A stretch of 64,000 nt of DNA from Asanoa siamensis. GTDB lineage: Bacteria > Actinomycetota > Actinomycetes > Mycobacteriales > Micromonosporaceae. A program made the translations under genes and the position numbers. Each line of letters starts with the position of its first letter. Positions within the stretch are counted from its first letter, which is position 1. The notes under the pieces are model-generated. The model was not told the origin of the DNA and made no database searches. It saw nothing but the letters and a program-made list of their open reading frames with translations. Where the stretch lies: the NCBI RefSeq assembly GCF_016862555.1, contig NZ_BONE01000005.1, positions 113,156 through 177,155 of the forward strand. The letters run 5' to 3'. Of this stretch, positions 55,458 to 64,000 are shown piece after piece.

Positions 55458-55490
55458 TGCACTTCAAAGAACTATCGGGGGGAGACGGAC

Positions 55491-57062
55491 GTGGAGCAAA
55501 CCTCCAACACCGGGCATCCGAGGCGCTGGGCGATCCTCGCCGTCCTGGTCGTGAGCCTGCTCGTCGTCGTGCTGGACAACACGGTCCTCAACGTCGCCCT
55601 GCGTACCCTCGCCGACCCGGTCCACGGCCTCGGCACCACGCAGAGTGAACTCGAATGGGCCATCAACTCGTACACGCTGGTCTTCGCGGGTCTGCTGTTC
55701 TCGTTCGGCGTGCTCGGTGACCGCTTCGGGCGCAAGCGGTTCCTGATGATCGGCCTCGCGCTCTTCGGCCTGGCGTCGCTGCTCTCGGCGTACGCGCAGA
55801 ATCCCGGACAGCTCATCGGCGCCCGCGCGCTGATGGGTCTCGGTGGAGCGGCGATCATGCCGGTGACGCTCTCCATCATCTCCAACGTGTTCGACCCGCG
55901 CGAGCGCGGCAAGGCGATCGGCGTCTGGTCCGGCGCGGTCGGCCTCGCCATCGCGATCGGCCCGATCCTCGGCGGCGCGCTGCTCGAGCACTTCTGGTGG
56001 GGCTCGGTCTTCCTGATCAACGTGCCCGTGGTGATCGTCGGCCTGGTCGCCGTCGCGATCCTCGTGCCCGAGTCGCGCAACCCGCGCCCCGGCCGCATCG
56101 ACATCGTGGGCGTGCTGCTCTCGGTGGTCGGCCTCGTCGGCCTGGTCTACGGCATCATCAAGGGCGGCGAGGACGGCTTCGGCAACACGGAGGTGCTGCT
56201 CACGGGCGGCGGCGGGCTCGTCGTTCTGGCGGCATTCGTCTGGTACGAGTCGCGGATCTCGTTCCCGTCGCTGGACGTACGCCTGTTCAAGCTCCCCCGG
56301 TTCTCGGCACCGATCGCCGCGATCGGCCTGACGTTCTTCGCCTCGATGGGCGTGTTCTTCTTCAGCTCGTTCTACCTGCAACTGGTGCGTGACTACTCGC
56401 CGCTGCAGACGGGCCTGCTGTTCCTGCCGTTCGCGATCGCCCAGCTCATCTTCGCGCCGCGCAGCCACGCGATGGTGCAGCGGTTCGGCGCGAAGGCGGT
56501 CACGGCGACGGGGCTGTCGCTGGTCACGCTCTCGCTGATCGGCTTCGTCTTCGTGGACGCGAAGACGTCGGTCTGGTTCCTGCTGCTGGACTTCTTCGTC
56601 CAGGGCGTCGGCATGGCCAACATCATGGCGCCGGCCACCGAGTCGATCATGTCGGCGCTCCCCCGGGAGAAGGCCGGCGTGGGTTCGGCGGTCAGCAACA
56701 CGATCCGGCAGGTGGCCAGCGCGCTCGGCATCGCGATCCTGGGCTCGATCCTCGCGGCCGTCTACCGCGGCCAGATCGAGCCGACCACGACCGCGCTGCC
56801 AGGCCCGATCCAGGAGGTGGCCAACGAGTCGATCTCCGGCGCGTACGGCGTGGCGTCCCGGGCGGGCCAGGCCGGCGGCGGCCTGATCTCGGCGGCCAAC
56901 GACGCCTTCATGACCGCCATGCACTGGGCGGCCGGCGCGGGCGCGGTCATCCTCGGCCTCGGCATCCTCGCCGCGCTGATCTGGATGCCGGGCCGCCGGG
57001 CGGGTGCCGACCACGTGCAGCCGGTCGAGGCGGCAGCCGAAGAGTTGGCGACCGCCGGCTGA
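55491..57062 (+). CDS. DHA2-family MFS multidrug exporter
   Basis: 523 residues with about 14 TM helices. Motif [13 protein letters not shown], motif [13 protein letters not shown], and [14 protein letters not shown] (motif D1) place it in the EmrB/QacA drug:H+ antiporters. GTG with GGGGGGAG. Followed 20 bp later by its TetR regulator; two palindromes upstream. The substrate is unknown. Confidence 0.93.
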   Translation: MEQTSNTGHPRRWAILAVLVVSLLVVVLDNTVLNVALRTLADPVHGLGTTQSELEWAINSYTLVFAGLLFSFGVLGDRFGRKRFLMIGLALFGLASLLSAYAQNPGQLIGARALMGLGGAAIMPVTLSIISNVFDPRERGKAIGVWSGAVGLAIAIGPILGGALLEHFWWGSVFLINVPVVIVGLVAVAILVPESRNPRPGRIDIVGVLLSVVGLVGLVYGIIKGGEDGFGNTEVLLTGGGGLVVLAAFVWYESRISFPSLDVRLFKLPRFSAPIAAIGLTFFASMGVFFFSSFYLQLVRDYSPLQTGLLFLPFAIAQLIFAPRSHAMVQRFGAKAVTATGLSLVTLSLIGFVFVDAKTSVWFLLLDFFVQGVGMANIMAPATESIMSALPREKAGVGSAVSNTIRQVASALGIAILGSILAAVYRGQIEPTTTALPGPIQEVANESISGAYGVASRAGQAGGGLISAANDAFMTAMHWAAGAGAVILGLGILAALIWMPGRRAGADHVQPVEAAAEELATAG

Positions 57063-57082
57063 CGTCAGGGAGAATGGTTCTC

Positions 57083-57685
57083 ATGCCAGCTCTCGAGGAT
57101 GCTCCGCGGGCCCCTGGGCGCCCGCGGAGCGTCCGCGTCGACGAGGCCATCGTCTCGGCCACCCTCGACCTGCTCGCCGAGGGGACGACCGTCGACGTGC
57201 TCTCGATCGAGGCGATCGCGTCCCGCGCCGGGGTGGGCAAGGCGACGATCTACCGGCGCTGGCCGGGCAAGGAGGCCCTCCTCCACGACGCCCTGGCCAC
57301 GCTGAAGCTGCCGGGCCCGGAGCTGGCGGGCGAGTCGGTCCGCGACGACCTGATCGCGCTGCTCTCCCAGGTCGGCCCGACGGGCCACGACCCGCGCTTC
57401 CCCAAGATCCTGCCGTGCATCCTGCCGCACCTGAGCCGGAGCCCGGAGCACTACCAGGCCTACCAGGACATCATCGAGCCGCGCCGCAACCGGGTCCGCC
57501 AGGTGCTGCGCCGCGGCGTCGCGAACGGCGAGCTCCGCGCGGACCTGGACATCGAGCTGACGATGGCGGTCCTGATCGGCCCGATCCTGATGCAGCGGGT
57601 GGTGCGCTGGCACCCGGACCTCGACGCCGACAAGATGCCGGAACAGGTGGTCGACCTCCTGATGGCGGGCATCGCGCCGCACTAG
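57083..57685 (+). CDS. TetR-family transcriptional regulator
   Basis: 200 residues. N-terminal helix-turn-helix [19 protein letters not shown], and the TetR_C-type C-terminal ligand domain ([23 protein letters not shown]). ATG at 57083 is used because AGGGAGA is nine bases upstream; ATG at 57074 is too close to it. Probable repressor of the exporter and itself. Confidence 0.92.
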   Translation: MPALEDAPRAPGRPRSVRVDEAIVSATLDLLAEGTTVDVLSIEAIASRAGVGKATIYRRWPGKEALLHDALATLKLPGPELAGESVRDDLIALLSQVGPTGHDPRFPKILPCILPHLSRSPEHYQAYQDIIEPRRNRVRQVLRRGVANGELRADLDIELTMAVLIGPILMQRVVRWHPDLDADKMPEQVVDLLMAGIAPH

Positions 57686-57743
57686 GCGTTCTGGTCTTGG
57701 CCAGGCCCACGGCGGACCTGGCAGCGCAGCGAAGCGGAGCGGT

Positions 57744-57783
57744 CCCTCGCGGGAGGAACGGCCTGGACCACCGCGCACCCGAG
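57744..57783 (-). repeat. Dispersed 40-bp repeat, diverged copy D
   Basis: Reverse complement CTCGGGTGCGCGGTGGTCCA matches copy A with about six changes in the first 33 positions, and the flank GATCCATG matches the GATCCATTG beside copy A. Lies in the 121-bp convergent gap between TetR and the aminotransferase. Confidence 0.6.
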
Positions 57784-57806
57784 CATGGATCGACTTCAAG
57801 AATTGC

Positions 57807-58835
57807 CTAGCTCGCCAACGCTTCAAGGGCGAGGTCGACATCGGCCTCAGTGGAATAGACGTGGAAGCTCGCGCGCACCCGCCCGGCCCGCACCGCGGCG
57901 CGGACGCCGGCACGGTCCAGTTTGGCCTTCGCGTCGGGCACGTCGACGGTGACGATCGCGCTGCCCGCCGGCGGACGCCCCAGCCCGGCCAGGAAGCGGT
58001 CGGCCAGCCGCAGGTTGTGGTCGCGGATCGCGGCCACGCCGATCTCCTCGATCAGCTCCAACGCGGGCGCGGACCCGACGAAGCTGTGCCAGGCGGGCGA
58101 GATGTCGAACCGCCGGCCGTCCTCCGCGAGCCGCAGCGGCATCCCGTAGTAGGAGGTGTGCACGTCGGCACCCGCGTACCACCCGGCCGCCGAGGGGGTC
58201 ATCCGCTCGCGCAAGGCGGGCGAGTAGTAGGCGTACGCGGTGCCGCGCGGCCCCATCAGCCATTTGTAGCCGCCGGTCAGCACGGCATCGGCGAGCGCGC
58301 CGTCGAACGGCCACCACCCGCAACCTTGGGTGGCATCGACGACGACCAGGGCCCCGACGGCCCGAGCGGCGGCGACGATCTCCTCGTAGGCCGCGATCTC
58401 CCCGTCGGCCGACTGCACCAGGCTGAAGGCCACCACACCGGTGCCGGGCCCGACGGCCTCGGCCAGCTTGTCGACGGGCACCGCGACCACGTCGAGCCCG
58501 TGCGCGGCCCACGGGAACACGATGGAGGTGAAGTCGACATCGGCGACGACGACCCGGGTGCCCGCGGGCATCGCGGCGGCGACGGGTGCGACGAGCTGCG
58601 AGACGGCACTACCGACGGAGACGTCGGCGAGCGGCACACCGATCATGCGCGCGTACGCGGCCCGGCACCGCTGGGTGGCCTCGTCCCAGGGCTCCCAGGA
58701 GGTACGCCCGACGCGCCAGTCGTCGAGGGCGGCCTGCAACGCGTCCCAGGCGGGCTTGGGCGGCAGGCCGTAGCTCGCGGTGTTGAGCCAACCGGGGACG
58801 GGCTCCCAGAGCTTCTGCGCAGCAGCAAGATCCAT
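57807..58835 (-). CDS. PLP-dependent class V aminotransferase-fold enzyme
   Basis: 342 residues. Fold type I, class V: PLP-lysine Lys191 (TGGYKWLMGPRG), cofactor Asp167 in VVVDATQGCGWW, and N-terminal LNTASYGLPP. The cysteine-desulfurase-like active Cys loop is not evident, so transamination, lyase or epimerase activity is open. ATG start. Convergent with TetR, no partner gene adjacent. Confidence 0.85.
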   Translation of the reverse strand: MDLAAAQKLWEPVPGWLNTASYGLPPKPAWDALQAALDDWRVGRTSWEPWDEATQRCRAAYARMIGVPLADVSVGSAVSQLVAPVAAAMPAGTRVVVADVDFTSIVFPWAAHGLDVVAVPVDKLAEAVGPGTGVVAFSLVQSADGEIAAYEEIVAAARAVGALVVVDATQGCGWWPFDGALADAVLTGGYKWLMGPRGTAYAYYSPALRERMTPSAAGWYAGADVHTSYYGMPLRLAEDGRRFDISPAWHSFVGSAPALELIEEIGVAAIRDHNLRLADRFLAGLGRPPAGSAIVTVDVPDAKAKLDRAGVRAAVRAGRVRASFHVYSTEADVDLALEALAS

Positions 58836-59242
58836 GCCTGACGACGCTATCGGTGGATGCGCCGCCCTACAGCGTCCAATTCAGGATCGCTGGCCGGCAG
58901 TTGGCTCGCCACCACCTGCATTCACGATGCGCTGGTCACGCGAAAGGGGCTCGTGGGGAACGACTCACCCGTTCGTCCCGATAACGGGGGACTGCGTGTC
59001 CATCGTGGACGTGACATACTCTCCCGCGCGGCCTGGCCGAACCCCCTGACGCCAGGCACTTTCGGGGCGCATTCCACACCAGAAAAGGTTTCGATTCCGG
59101 GTCAGAAAGTGGCCCGGCCGAAATCATGTCAGCGCGCACCGATGCCCACTGCTTCCGGCAGGAACACGCCGCGTTGGCTCGAACACCCTGGTGCGGATTG
59201 CGGGTATCACTGTACGAGCCAGTCAGCGCAACCGGAGGCAAT
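58836..59242. other. 407-bp gap of lower GC, no gene seen
   Basis: Frames here lack ribosome sites and codon bias. Base composition is visibly less GC-rich than the flanks (for example TTCGATTCCGGGTCAGAAAG). No tRNA or strong hairpin found. It holds the promoter region for the DUF397 gene and for the aminotransferase. Confidence 0.6.
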
Positions 59243-59446
59243 ATGAACAACGCACATTTCGGATGGTCCCGCGCCACCCGGTGCAATATCGATCAATGCG
59301 TCGAGGTTTCGGTCAGGCCTGGAACGACTCTGATGCGCGACAGCAAGAGCGGCGATCAGTCCGCCGTCCTCACGTTTTCCGCCGACAGTTGGCGCGACTT
59401 CATCGACGACGCCAAGGCAGGCCTTTTTGACGTAGGCGGGCGATAA
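59243..59446 (+). CDS. DUF397 family protein, without HTH partner
   Basis: 67 residues. FGWSRATRCNIDQCVEVSV, MRDSKSGDQSAVLTFSADSW and FIDDAKAGLFD fit DUF397. ATG with GGAGG. DUF397 genes are nearly always next to an XRE/DUF5753 regulator, with which they form developmental or antitoxin-like pairs in Streptomyces (BldB-type relation is distant). No such gene is adjacent, so this one is an orphan, possibly left after rearrangement. Confidence 0.88.
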   Translation: MNNAHFGWSRATRCNIDQCVEVSVRPGTTLMRDSKSGDQSAVLTFSADSWRDFIDDAKAGLFDVGGR

Positions 59447-59508
59447 GAGGTTTCATGCGCGATCGGCTCGCGGAGGATCGGGCACTCGCCCGTAACGAGC
59501 CCCGACAC

Positions 59509-60096
59509 TCACCGCTCCGCGGGCTGGTCTCGCACCCGTGCCAGGTGGTACTGGGCGTCCACCATCTGCGCGAACGTGGTCGCCTCCGCCGAGAACGTGT
59601 CAGCCAGATAAGCGTGCCGCGCCTTCTCCCACCACGATCGTGTTCGCGCGGTTCGAAAGATCGCCGGGCCGGCCCTGACCAACTCGAGATCGGTGATCGC
59701 ACCGACCGCGTGCGCCATCTTCATGTAAGAGAAGATCAGGCTGAGGTACGCGGCCTCGCGCATCTCCTCGTCGCCACCTGAACGATCGAATCCCCACAGC
59801 GCCAACAGCTCCGGCTCGTCAAATGCGATCTGGATGAGTTGGCCGCGAATGCTGCGGACGGCTTCGAACTTGGCGACCTCGGCCTGGCGCGTCTGCAGTC
59901 TGATCGACGACCAGACGCCGAGCAACGCCACCGCCGACAACAACGCGCTGACCGTTCCGAACGCCTGGCCGACATCGCTCAGTGCTTTCCATTGTCGCGC
60001 ACTTCCGGCGGCACCGAATGCCGTGCCGAGGCCGAGCCCCAGCGCCAGGACACACAGCGACGTGAACCACGACAAACGCCAGGCCGGTCGCCGCAT
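59509..60096 (-). CDS. DUF6082 family membrane protein
   Basis: 195 residues. Two N-terminal TM helices (about 12-32 and 46-65) then a soluble helical domain (QLIQIAFDEPELLALWGFD, AAYLSLIFSYMKMAHAVGA, WWEKARHAYLADTF). Pattern of DUF6082 in actinobacteria (recalled). Function unknown. ATG start; convergent with the DUF397 gene. Confidence 0.78.
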   Translation of the reverse strand: MRRPAWRLSWFTSLCVLALGLGLGTAFGAAGSARQWKALSDVGQAFGTVSALLSAVALLGVWSSIRLQTRQAEVAKFEAVRSIRGQLIQIAFDEPELLALWGFDRSGGDEEMREAAYLSLIFSYMKMAHAVGAITDLELVRAGPAIFRTARTRSWWEKARHAYLADTFSAEATTFAQMVDAQYHLARVRDQPAER

Positions 60097-60194
60097 GACA
60101 GCACTCCCGTCAACCCCGCTCCACTACGCGGTGTTTCCATAGGAGCACCCCTTGTCAATGCCGAACGCATTCGGCGACAGGCGGCTCGACCGGT

Positions 60195-61781
60195 TCAGAG
60201 GGCGTAGATGCCGTAGCCGAAGCCGTCGATCTTCACTTCGGATTCCGCCAGGCGGGCGCCGTGCACTTCCAACGCCCGAACCCCCTCGCCGACCAACCCC
60301 GCCGGCAGCGGTGCCGCCGCCGGCGCCCGGCGCGGGTTCACCGCCACCAGGTGCGTGCCCCCGCGGGTATAGACGAACGGATACCCCGCGTGCAGCACCT
60401 CCACCGGCGCCGCGCTGCCGAGCGACGGCGTCGACCGGCGCAATGCGATCAGCCGCCGGACCAAACTCAGCAGCGAGCCCTCGTCGTCACGCTGGGCCGC
60501 GACCGTCGGCCGCGCCGGGTCGGGGTCGATCGGCAGATAGAGCTGATCCGCCGGCGCCGTCGAGAAGCCCGCGTTGCGCGAGCCGTCCCACTGCATCGGC
60601 GTACGCGATCCCGTCCGATTGTTCAGCGGCGAGAGCATGCTGCCCTCTTTGTCGGGCATGTCTGGCACGTACCGCATGCCGATCTCGTCGCCGTAGTAGA
60701 TCGTCGGCAGGGTCGGCCAGGTCATCAGGAACGCGTACGCGGCGCCCACGTGCTCGTGTGAGCGCGAGCCCGCGACCAGCCGCGCGTAGTCGTGGTTCGA
60801 CGTCGGCAGCGCGATCTGGCCGTTGCCCGCGATCGTCTCGGTCGCGTGCTGCCACTGGCTGACGAAGTCGGCGATGCCGCCGAGCCCCTCGGCGTCGAAG
60901 AACGCTGGCTCGGCCGGCCACGACGGGTCGGCGGTGCCGATGCCGAGGTGCCACAGCGAGAGCAGCGCGTTGCCGCGGAAGTGCAGGAAGAAATCGGCGT
61001 GGAAGCCGGCCGGCACCGCCACCGCCGGGTCGCCCCACTCGGGGATGAGGACGTTCTCGGGGTACGCCCGGTCGATCCAGGTGCGCATCTCGCCCCAGAG
61101 CTTGCCCGTCTCGACGTACCCGGGATCGTCCTTGACCAACGACGACGCCATGTCGACCCGGAATCCGCTCACGCCGCGGTCGAACCAGAAGGCCATGATC
61201 TCGCGCAACGCCTCGCGGTTGGCGCGCGGCCCGGGCGCGTCGACCGACTGCCGCCACGGCTCGCGCGCGTCGTCGCGGGCGTACCCGAAGTTGAGCGCCG
61301 GCTGGCACGGATAGAAGTTGAGCATGAAGTAGCCGCCGCACCGCCCGGGCGCCGGCGCCCACGCCCCGGCCGGCGCGCCGACCTTGGGCGACCAGATGTA
61401 GCGGTCGTCGTCGGGGTCGTCGGCCCACGCCCGGAACCACGGGTGCTGGTCGGAGGTGTGCCCGGCGACGAGGTCGAGCATGACCCGGATGCCCCGGCGC
61501 CGCGCGGCCTCGGTCACGGCGACGAGATCGTCGTTGGTGCCGTAGCGCGGCGCGACCGAGAGGTAGTCGCTCACGTCATAACCGGCATCCGCGAACGGCG
61601 ACGTGAACAGCGGGCTGAACCACACGGTGTCGACGCCCAGCCACTGCAGGTAGTCGAGCCGCTCCAGCACGCCACCGAGATCCCCGATCCCGTCACCGTC
61701 GGAGTCGGCGAAGCTCTGCGGATAGATCTGGTACAGGACGGCGTCGGCCAGCCAGGCGGGTGCGGTACGCGGCTCGTTCAC
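60195..61781 (-). CDS. GH13 alpha-glucosidase/amylase-family enzyme
   Basis: 528 residues. (beta/alpha)8 barrel: YQIYPQSFADSDGDG at the N-terminus, nucleophile Asp210 in GFRVDMAS, acid/base Glu248 in LIPEWGD, and His329-Asp330 in PTSNHDYAR. All three catalytic acids are kept. Closest to oligo-1,6-glucosidase/trehalose-type GH13 enzymes with DGDGIGDLGG. No signal peptide, so it is cytoplasmic. No transport genes beside it. Confidence 0.9.
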   Translation of the reverse strand: MNEPRTAPAWLADAVLYQIYPQSFADSDGDGIGDLGGVLERLDYLQWLGVDTVWFSPLFTSPFADAGYDVSDYLSVAPRYGTNDDLVAVTEAARRRGIRVMLDLVAGHTSDQHPWFRAWADDPDDDRYIWSPKVGAPAGAWAPAPGRCGGYFMLNFYPCQPALNFGYARDDAREPWRQSVDAPGPRANREALREIMAFWFDRGVSGFRVDMASSLVKDDPGYVETGKLWGEMRTWIDRAYPENVLIPEWGDPAVAVPAGFHADFFLHFRGNALLSLWHLGIGTADPSWPAEPAFFDAEGLGGIADFVSQWQHATETIAGNGQIALPTSNHDYARLVAGSRSHEHVGAAYAFLMTWPTLPTIYYGDEIGMRYVPDMPDKEGSMLSPLNNRTGSRTPMQWDGSRNAGFSTAPADQLYLPIDPDPARPTVAAQRDDEGSLLSLVRRLIALRRSTPSLGSAAPVEVLHAGYPFVYTRGGTHLVAVNPRRAPAAAPLPAGLVGEGVRALEVHGARLAESEVKIDGFGYGIYAL

Positions 61782-61846
61782 ACCTTCACGTTACCGGCGC
61801 GCCCCGCCACCCGCGGCTCCGGCCATTGTGGACACCCGCGACAGGA

Positions 61847-62056
61847 TCACGACTCGTCCTCGGCCGGACCCCGGCTCGCCCAGATGGCGCCCTCGACGCG
61901 CAGCAGCAACCCCGCGACGACGAGGATGCCGCCGACCATGATCCCGCGCCCGTCGCCGAAGGCCCTGCTGAACTCGGTCAGCACGACGACCACGCCGGCC
62001 GCCGCGACCACCGTGCCGACCACACCGGTGATACGCCCGGGCCGCCCGTCGTCCAT
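61847..62056 (-). CDS. Small two-TM membrane protein
   Basis: 69 residues. Two hydrophobic helices (about 9-29 and 40-60) and an acidic C-terminus (GPAEDES). The ATG (encoding MDDGRPGR) has no strong ribosome site. It ends 65 bp before the GH13 start and begins 30 bp after the yebC stop. No family recognised; unknown function. Confidence 0.55.
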   Translation of the reverse strand: MDDGRPGRITGVVGTVVAAAGVVVVLTEFSRAFGDGRGIMVGGILVVAGLLLRVEGAIWASRGPAEDES

Positions 62057-62086
62057 GGGCGGCACTATAGGCGCTGCGACCGCCCC

Positions 62087-62839
62087 TCAGGCATCGATGA
62101 GCTGCATGACCTCGTCGGACACGTCGAAGTTGGCGTAGACGTTCTGGACGTCGTCGCAGTCCTCGAGCACGTCGATCAGCTTGAAGATCTTGCGGGCGCC
62201 CTCTTCGTCGAGCGGCACGTTGACGCTCGGGACCAGCGACGACTCGGCCGACTCGTAGTCGATGCCCGCGTCCTGCAGTGCCGTCCGCACCGGGACCAGA
62301 TCGGTCGGCTCGGAGACCACCTCGTACGCCTCGCCCAGGTCGTTGACCTCCTCGGCCCCCGCGTCGAGGACCGCGAGCAGCACGTCGTCCTCGGACAGGC
62401 CGGCCTTCGGCACGATCACGACGCCCTTGCGGGTGAACATGTAGGAGACCGACCCGGCGTCCGCGAACGAGCCGCCGTTGCGGGTCAACGCGGTCCGCAC
62501 CTCGGTCGCCGCGCGGTTGCGGTTGTCGGTCAGACACTCGATCAGCAGCGCGACACCGTTGGGGCCGTAGCCCTCGTACATGATCGTCTGGTAGTCGGCC
62601 CCACCGGCCTCGAGCCCCGACCCCCGCTTGACCGCACGATCGATGTTGTCGTTGGGCACGGAGCTCTTCTTCGCCTTCTGAATGGCGTCGTAAAGCGTGG
62701 GGTTACCGGCCGGATCGCCACCACCGGTCCGCGCCGCGACCTCGACATTCTTGATCAGCTTGGCGAACATCTTGCCGCGCTTGGCGTCGATGACGGCTTT
62801 CTTGTGCTTGGTCGTCGCCCACTTTGAGTGGCCGGACAT
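62087..62839 (-). CDS. yebC: YebC/PmpR family transcriptional regulator
   Basis: 250 residues. [20 protein letters not shown] at the N-terminus, then [29 protein letters not shown] and [10 protein letters not shown], all diagnostic. YebC-type proteins bind DNA or help ribosomes with difficult peptides. ATG with GGAGGT. Normally directly precedes ruvC; here the next genes are those of block 3. Confidence 0.97.
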   Translation of the reverse strand: MSGHSKWATTKHKKAVIDAKRGKMFAKLIKNVEVAARTGGGDPAGNPTLYDAIQKAKKSSVPNDNIDRAVKRGSGLEAGGADYQTIMYEGYGPNGVALLIECLTDNRNRAATEVRTALTRNGGSFADAGSVSYMFTRKGVVIVPKAGLSEDDVLLAVLDAGAEEVNDLGEAYEVVSEPTDLVPVRTALQDAGIDYESAESSLVPSVNVPLDEEGARKIFKLIDVLEDCDDVQNVYANFDVSDEVMQLIDA

Positions 62840-63157
62840 GGATGACCTCCGAAATAACCCCAGGTTGGGCAGCGGAAACGGGCGGACGGGGCTGCCCAAG
62901 CCACCAAGTCTACCGAGGAGAGTGGCCCGGGCCTCAGCCAGGGATGATCCACTCCACGAACCGCCCGAGACGGACAGTAGTGCAACGCGTCACACCAAGC
63001 CGGCATTCCCGACCCAGGAACAAACCAAGATCGATGTCCCGGGCCCGCCGTGGGCACGACCGCCGCTCCCGCCGGACACCGGTCCGGGCCCAGAGGGCCC
63101 TCCCCTGCCACCTCCGCGCGGGGTAACGCTCAAGGCCCCGCGCGAGCCGGGATGGGG
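62840..63157. other. 318-bp gap between pdxT and yebC
   Basis: No gene supported. It carries the yebC promoter region and copy C of the dispersed repeat. No terminator with a T-run is seen. Confidence 0.5.
63038..63077 (+). repeat. Dispersed 40-bp repeat, copy C
   Basis: Aligns to copy A without gaps, 34 of 40 identical, ending with the same GCTCCCGCCGGAC. The central palindrome is altered (GGGCACGACC). The left flank AAGATCGATGT resembles that of copy B. Confidence 0.7.
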
Positions 63158-63784
63158 TCAGCGGGACTCGCGGACCATTCGCACGAAGAGGTCGTGGAGG
63201 CGGAGGTCGCCCGTGAGTTCCGGGTGGAACGAGGTTGCCAGGGCCGCGCCCTGGCGGACCGCGACTGCGTGGGGGGCCGTGGTGCCGTCGGCGCCTGTGC
63301 GGGTGATCGAGCCCAGGACCGTGACGCCCGGGTCGACCGATTCCACCCACGGGGCGCGGATGAAGACCGCGTGGTACGGCTCGTCGGACAAGCCCGACAC
63401 CGCGACCGGTGCCTCGAACGAGTCGACCTGCCGCCCGAAGGCGTTGCGGCGCACCGTCATCGAGATCGCGCCGAAGCTGCGTTGGTCGGGGCGGCCGTCC
63501 AGGACCGTGGAGGCCAGCATGATCATGCCCGCGCACGAGCCGTAGACGGGCATGCCGTCGGCCAGGCGTTTGGCGATCGGGTCGTACAGGCCGAACTCGA
63601 TCGCCAGCTTGCTCATCGTCGTCGACTCGCCGCCCGGGATGATCAGGCCGTCGACGTCGTCGAGCTCCGCCGGCCGGCGGATCGGCCGGGCGACGGCGCC
63701 GCAGGCCGTCAGGGCGTGCGCGTGCTCACGGACGTCGCCCTGCAGGGCGAACACGCCGATCACCGGACCACCCGTCACGCTCAT
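63158..63784 (-). CDS. pdxT: Pyridoxal 5'-phosphate synthase glutaminase subunit
   Basis: 208 residues. Class I glutaminase: [11 protein letters not shown], nucleophile Cys84 in YGSCAGMIM, and His187-x-Glu189 in TSFHPEL. It supplies ammonia to PdxS for vitamin B6 synthesis. ATG at 63784 with AGCGAGG. pdxS is normally directly upstream but does not end within the 216 bp visible. Confidence 0.96.
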   Translation of the reverse strand: MSVTGGPVIGVFALQGDVREHAHALTACGAVARPIRRPAELDDVDGLIIPGGESTTMSKLAIEFGLYDPIAKRLADGMPVYGSCAGMIMLASTVLDGRPDQRSFGAISMTVRRNAFGRQVDSFEAPVAVSGLSDEPYHAVFIRAPWVESVDPGVTVLGSITRTGADGTTAPHAVAVRQGAALATSFHPELTGDLRLHDLFVRMVRESR

Positions 63785-64000
63785 ACCTCGCTTCGCTCGC
63801 ACATTCCGAACCTGAACCGCCGCGGAGGGCGGCCACCCGCGGAACCGACCGACCACGTCCCCGGCGCACCGCCCAGATACGGACGACGGACCACCAACCG
63901 ACCCGACCGCCGACCCGCTCGACCCGCCGCGTTCCGGCGCGACCGGGCGAGACGACCGCCGGTCGCGGCCGGACCAGCAGTCACGGCCGGACCGACGTCA
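63785..64000. other. Right edge, no gene seen
   Basis: The last 216 bp contain a short direct repeat (GGTCCGGCCG followed by TGAC/CGAC on the minus strand) and no convincing frame. The C-terminal sequence of PdxS is not recognisable in any minus frame. Confidence 0.4.

Noticed and set aside
55464..57014. 516-codon minus-strand frame opposite the DHA2 exporter
   Set aside because: Same shadow effect; no start signal or domain.
59126..59242. 39-codon upstream extension of the DUF397 protein
   Set aside because: The GGAGG ribosome site directly before the ATG at 59243 and the family length favour the short form.
58936..59286. 116-codon minus-strand frame in the low-GC gap
   Set aside because: No ribosome site, mixed composition and no recognisable domain; overlaps the DUF397 start.
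63781..63984. Minus-strand frame at the right edge as the end of pdxS
   Set aside because: It does not resemble the conserved PdxS C-terminus and is Arg/Gly-rich like other shadows.
1..64000. tRNA, rRNA, tmRNA, insertion sequences, prophage or integrase genes
   Set aside because: Gaps were read for cloverleaf ends, transposase motifs and terminal inverted repeats; none was convincing by eye. A tRNAscan or ISfinder run could overturn this.

Overview
The window is high-GC DNA (visibly above 70% G+C, GTG and TTG starts common, strong GC3 bias that throws long shadow frames on the opposite strand). It reads as the chromosome of an actinobacterium, most likely a member of the Micromonosporaceae. 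This rests on the order of housekeeping genes and on families such as DUF397, DUF6082, DUF6167, DUF948, DUF5682 and MT0933-type antitoxins. The family assignment is inference; no rRNA or tRNA gene is present to test it.

The backbone is on the minus strand. Read from right to left it is pdxT - yebC - [insert] - ruvC - ruvA - ruvB - yajC - secD - secF - apt - rel - [insert] - two cyclophilins (plus strand) - MBL hydrolase - hisS - [insert] - aspS - sugar-nucleotide reductase - [acetyltransferase etc.] - rarA - a giant Pro/Gly-rich membrane protein - DUF948 - DUF6167 - alaS (cut by the left edge). This is the familiar actinobacterial yebC-ruv-sec-apt-rel-hisS-aspS-rarA-alaS order, so what interrupts it stands out.

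Three accessory blocks interrupt it. Block 1 (about 14.6-34.0 kb) holds a tightly coupled four-gene operon (SWIM zinc-finger protein, MoxR-type AAA+ ATPase, DUF5682 protein with Tiki/EreA-like motifs, VWA protein). It also holds a small type VII-like cassette (tandem YbaB-fold protein, WXG100-like protein, 364-residue WXG protein, two-TM protein with a frame-slipped Ala/Lys repeat tail), a zinc-ribbon metallo-beta-lactamase-fold protein, a urease operon ureABCFGD, an MT0933-type antitoxin, an exporter, and a divergent HxlR/thioesterase pair. Block 2 (38.4-40.1 kb) is an ECF sigma factor translationally coupled to a membrane-anchored beta-propeller. Block 3 (50.2-62.1 kb) lies between ruvC and yebC. 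It carries a second-type methionyl-tRNA synthetase, a 3-hydroxybutyrate dehydrogenase with a GAF/PucR-type regulator, a sigma-2-like protein ending in a TM helix, a DHA2 exporter with its TetR regulator and two operator-like palindromes, a class V aminotransferase, an orphan DUF397 protein, a DUF6082 protein and a GH13 glucosidase.

The best candidate for an undescribed system is the SWIM-MoxR-DUF5682-VWA operon, which looks like an ATP-driven chaperone module (RavA/ViaA logic) tied to a putative metal-dependent hydrolase. Other signals are: a dispersed 40-bp palindromic repeat in four gene borders; a perfect 13-bp inverted pair of DnaA-box consensus sequences between aspS and the SWIM gene; and low-complexity expansions inserted into many otherwise conserved proteins (Rel, SecD, UreF, RarA, SWIM, DUF5682 and the 1768-residue membrane protein). 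No insertion sequence, prophage, CRISPR array, rRNA or tRNA was seen.
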